The notes under the pieces are model-generated. The model searched no databases, was not told the DNA's origin, and saw only the letters and a list, made by a program, of their open reading frames with translations. 21,337 nt of DNA from positions 1 through 21,337 of the forward strand of contig JBJEPE010000019.1 in assembly GCA_051881075.1 (NCBI GenBank). The letters run 5' to 3'. Made by a program: the position numbers and the translations under genes. Below, piece after piece: positions 20,256-21,337 of this stretch; the stretch's first letter is position 1; each line of letters starts with the position of its first letter. The DNA comes from RUG14223 sp051881075. GTDB lineage: Bacteria; Bacillota; Clostridia; Oscillospirales; Acutalibacteraceae.

Positions 20256-21337
20256 TTATTTAAATATCCAGAATTTACTGTTTTCAAGCTGCTCTCTGGT
20301 ATTGCTTTTTCCTGTTGCATAATAAGGAAGCATATCAGCGAAGAAATGTCCGATTGCAGAACCGGCCAATTTAGCGTAATCAACAACAGTTGCGCCACTC
20401 TCCGGTACCTGATACAGCGGAGAATAATTATAAGTTGCAATAAATTCCGCTTCTGTTATCGGCTTTAATGTATCGCCGTCAAATACTGCTTCTCTACCGT
20501 CAGGATGGATAAATTTTAACTCAGGCTTACCAACACCGTTATCATGGTATATAGATTGCTCAGGCGGTAATAATGCCCAACCCGAATTAGGTGCGGTTAC
20601 CTCTTCATATGTTAAGTGTGCACCGTTCTTCTGTTCTCTGATTTCAAAGTGCCACTTTGTTGCATTGTAATAAATTGTGTATGCTACACCCTTTACCGTA
20701 TATGGCTGGTTAAGGAGTTGTTTTGTACCCTTACTGTCTGTTGCATAAACCTTGTAGTAATTCTTACCGGTACTTGACTTATTAAACTTTATTTCTTTAC
20801 TTATATTTGATAATGAATAGCTCTTAGCATTAGGATTAACAGACTTAGTAGAAATTACCTTATTTTTTTCATTATAAAGTGATACGGTTACGTTTGTTAT
20901 AGTGTAGTTAGAAGTAACTGTACCCTTAATAGAGAAAGACTCACCGTACATAAGCGTACCGGGTGTGTTAGCGTTTGATAAGCTTAATGTAGAGGCTGGG
21001 TCAACAACCGGTGCTTTTACAGTATATGCACGGTTAAGCAACGTTTTAGTAATCTTTTCATCAGTTGCAGTAATCTTATAATAGTTTGTACCCGCTTTTG
21101 CATAATTAAACTTTATATATGAATTTACATACGCTATATTATAGCTTTTTGCGTTAGGGGTAACCGTCTTTGCAGAAACTATTGAGCCGCTTGCATTGTA
21201 AACGCCTACTGTTACGCTCTTGATCGTATAGTTAGATGATACTGTACCCTTTATTGAGAAAGATGAGCCCTGTGTAAGAGTACCTGACGGATAGTTATAT
21301 CCGGTAACTGTAAGGGTTGAAGCTGCGTCTGTTGAGC
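20256..21337 (-). CDS. C-terminal part of a secreted repeat protein with an unrelated terminal domain (5' end outside window)
   Basis: The frame is open from the window edge (first full codon ends at 21335) to TAA 20256-20258. It begins S-T-D-A-A-S-T-L-T-V-T-G-Y, so the gene extends beyond the edge; the internal ATG at 21041 is not a real start. Two complete repeats of the same ~105-residue family as in the 15439-18966 protein are followed by ~140 residues that are not a repeat and not the C39 domain: V-A-Y-T-I-Y-Y-N-A-T-K-W-H-F-E-I, then K-F-I-H-P-D-G-R-E-A-V-F-D-G-D-T, then Y-N-Y-S-P-L and I-G-H-F-F-A-D-M-L-P-Y-Y. That layout recalls variable C-terminal domains of polymorphic toxins, but I cannot name a family or catalytic residues. 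A small lipoprotein gene follows 11 bases later. Confidence 0.9.
   Translation of the reverse strand, partial: STDAASTLTVTGYNYPSGTLTQGSSFSIKGTVSSNYTIKSVTVGVYNASGSIVSAKTVTPNAKSYNIAYVNSYIKFNYAKAGTNYYKITATDEKITKTLLNRAYTVKAPVVDPASTLSLSNANTPGTLMYGESFSIKGTVTSNYTITNVTVSLYNEKNKVISTKSVNPNAKSYSLSNISKEIKFNKSSTGKNYYKVYATDSKGTKQLLNQPYTVKGVAYTIYYNATKWHFEIREQKNGAHLTYEEVTAPNSGWALLPPEQSIYHDNGVGKPELKFIHPDGREAVFDGDTLKPITEAEFIATYNYSPLYQVPESGATVVDYAKLAGSAIGHFFADMLPYYATGKSNTREQLENSKFWIFK

Noticed and set aside
20256..21041. Reading the last gene as a complete 261-residue protein from ATG 21041
   Set aside because: The frame continues without a stop to the window edge and encodes another full repeat, so this ATG is internal.

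Overview
The window is a low-GC chromosomal segment of a Gram-positive anaerobe, most likely a gut Clostridia/Oscillospiraceae (Ruminococcus- or [Eubacterium] siraeum-like). This rests on AGGAGG-type ribosome sites, sigma-A promoters with near-consensus boxes, a greA-lysS pair in which LysS carries a C-terminal tRNA-binding domain, a BlaI/BlaR1 pair and very large secreted repeat proteins. The genus is inference. No rRNA, tRNA or CRISPR array was seen.

Layout. 1-200: 3' end of a plus-strand gene and a strong terminator. 200-660: decayed IS200/IS605-type insertion sequence. 767-1582 (-): XRE regulator whose leader hairpin hides its ribosome site. 1776-4039 (-): tightly overlapped operon of two MarR regulators and citrate synthase. 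4321-4490: decayed copy of the start and promoter of the XRE gene. 4522-7533 (+): BlaI repressor, sensorless BlaR1-like M56 protease, lipoprotein and polytopic membrane protein behind two tandem dyads. 7822-9237 (+): MarR regulator and TauE/SafE-type exporter behind a consensus promoter with a perfect 20-bp palindrome, closed by a terminator.

9200-12340 (-) is an accessory island downstream of lysS: an ImmA/IrrE-type metalloprotease with an overlapping SHOCT membrane protein, a small membrane protein with a PH-like tail, and an unrecognised soluble protein. Each unit is followed on its own strand by a degenerate copy of what looks like the last codons of an ordinary lysS (I-P-T-M-K-P-L-D-K-stop), with a hairpin after it. 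The resident lysS does not end that way, because it continues into a tRNA-binding domain. I read this as a stepwise-built cassette array at a lysS 3' end; it is the most unusual feature of the window.

12427-14966 (-): lysS and greA from a perfect consensus promoter. 15079-15264 (+): an open frame resembling the end of a decayed membrane-protein gene. 15439-21337 (-): two secreted proteins sharing a ~105-residue repeat. The complete one has an N-terminal NlpC/P60-like and a C-terminal C39-like cysteine peptidase domain. The other, cut by the window edge, ends in an unrelated domain and is followed 11 bases later by a lipoprotein gene. Common repeats, variable C-termini and a small adjacent partner gene suggest, without proving, a polymorphic effector/immunity arrangement.

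Regulation is dense: three MarR, one XRE and one BlaI regulator, most with dyads overlapping their own promoters.
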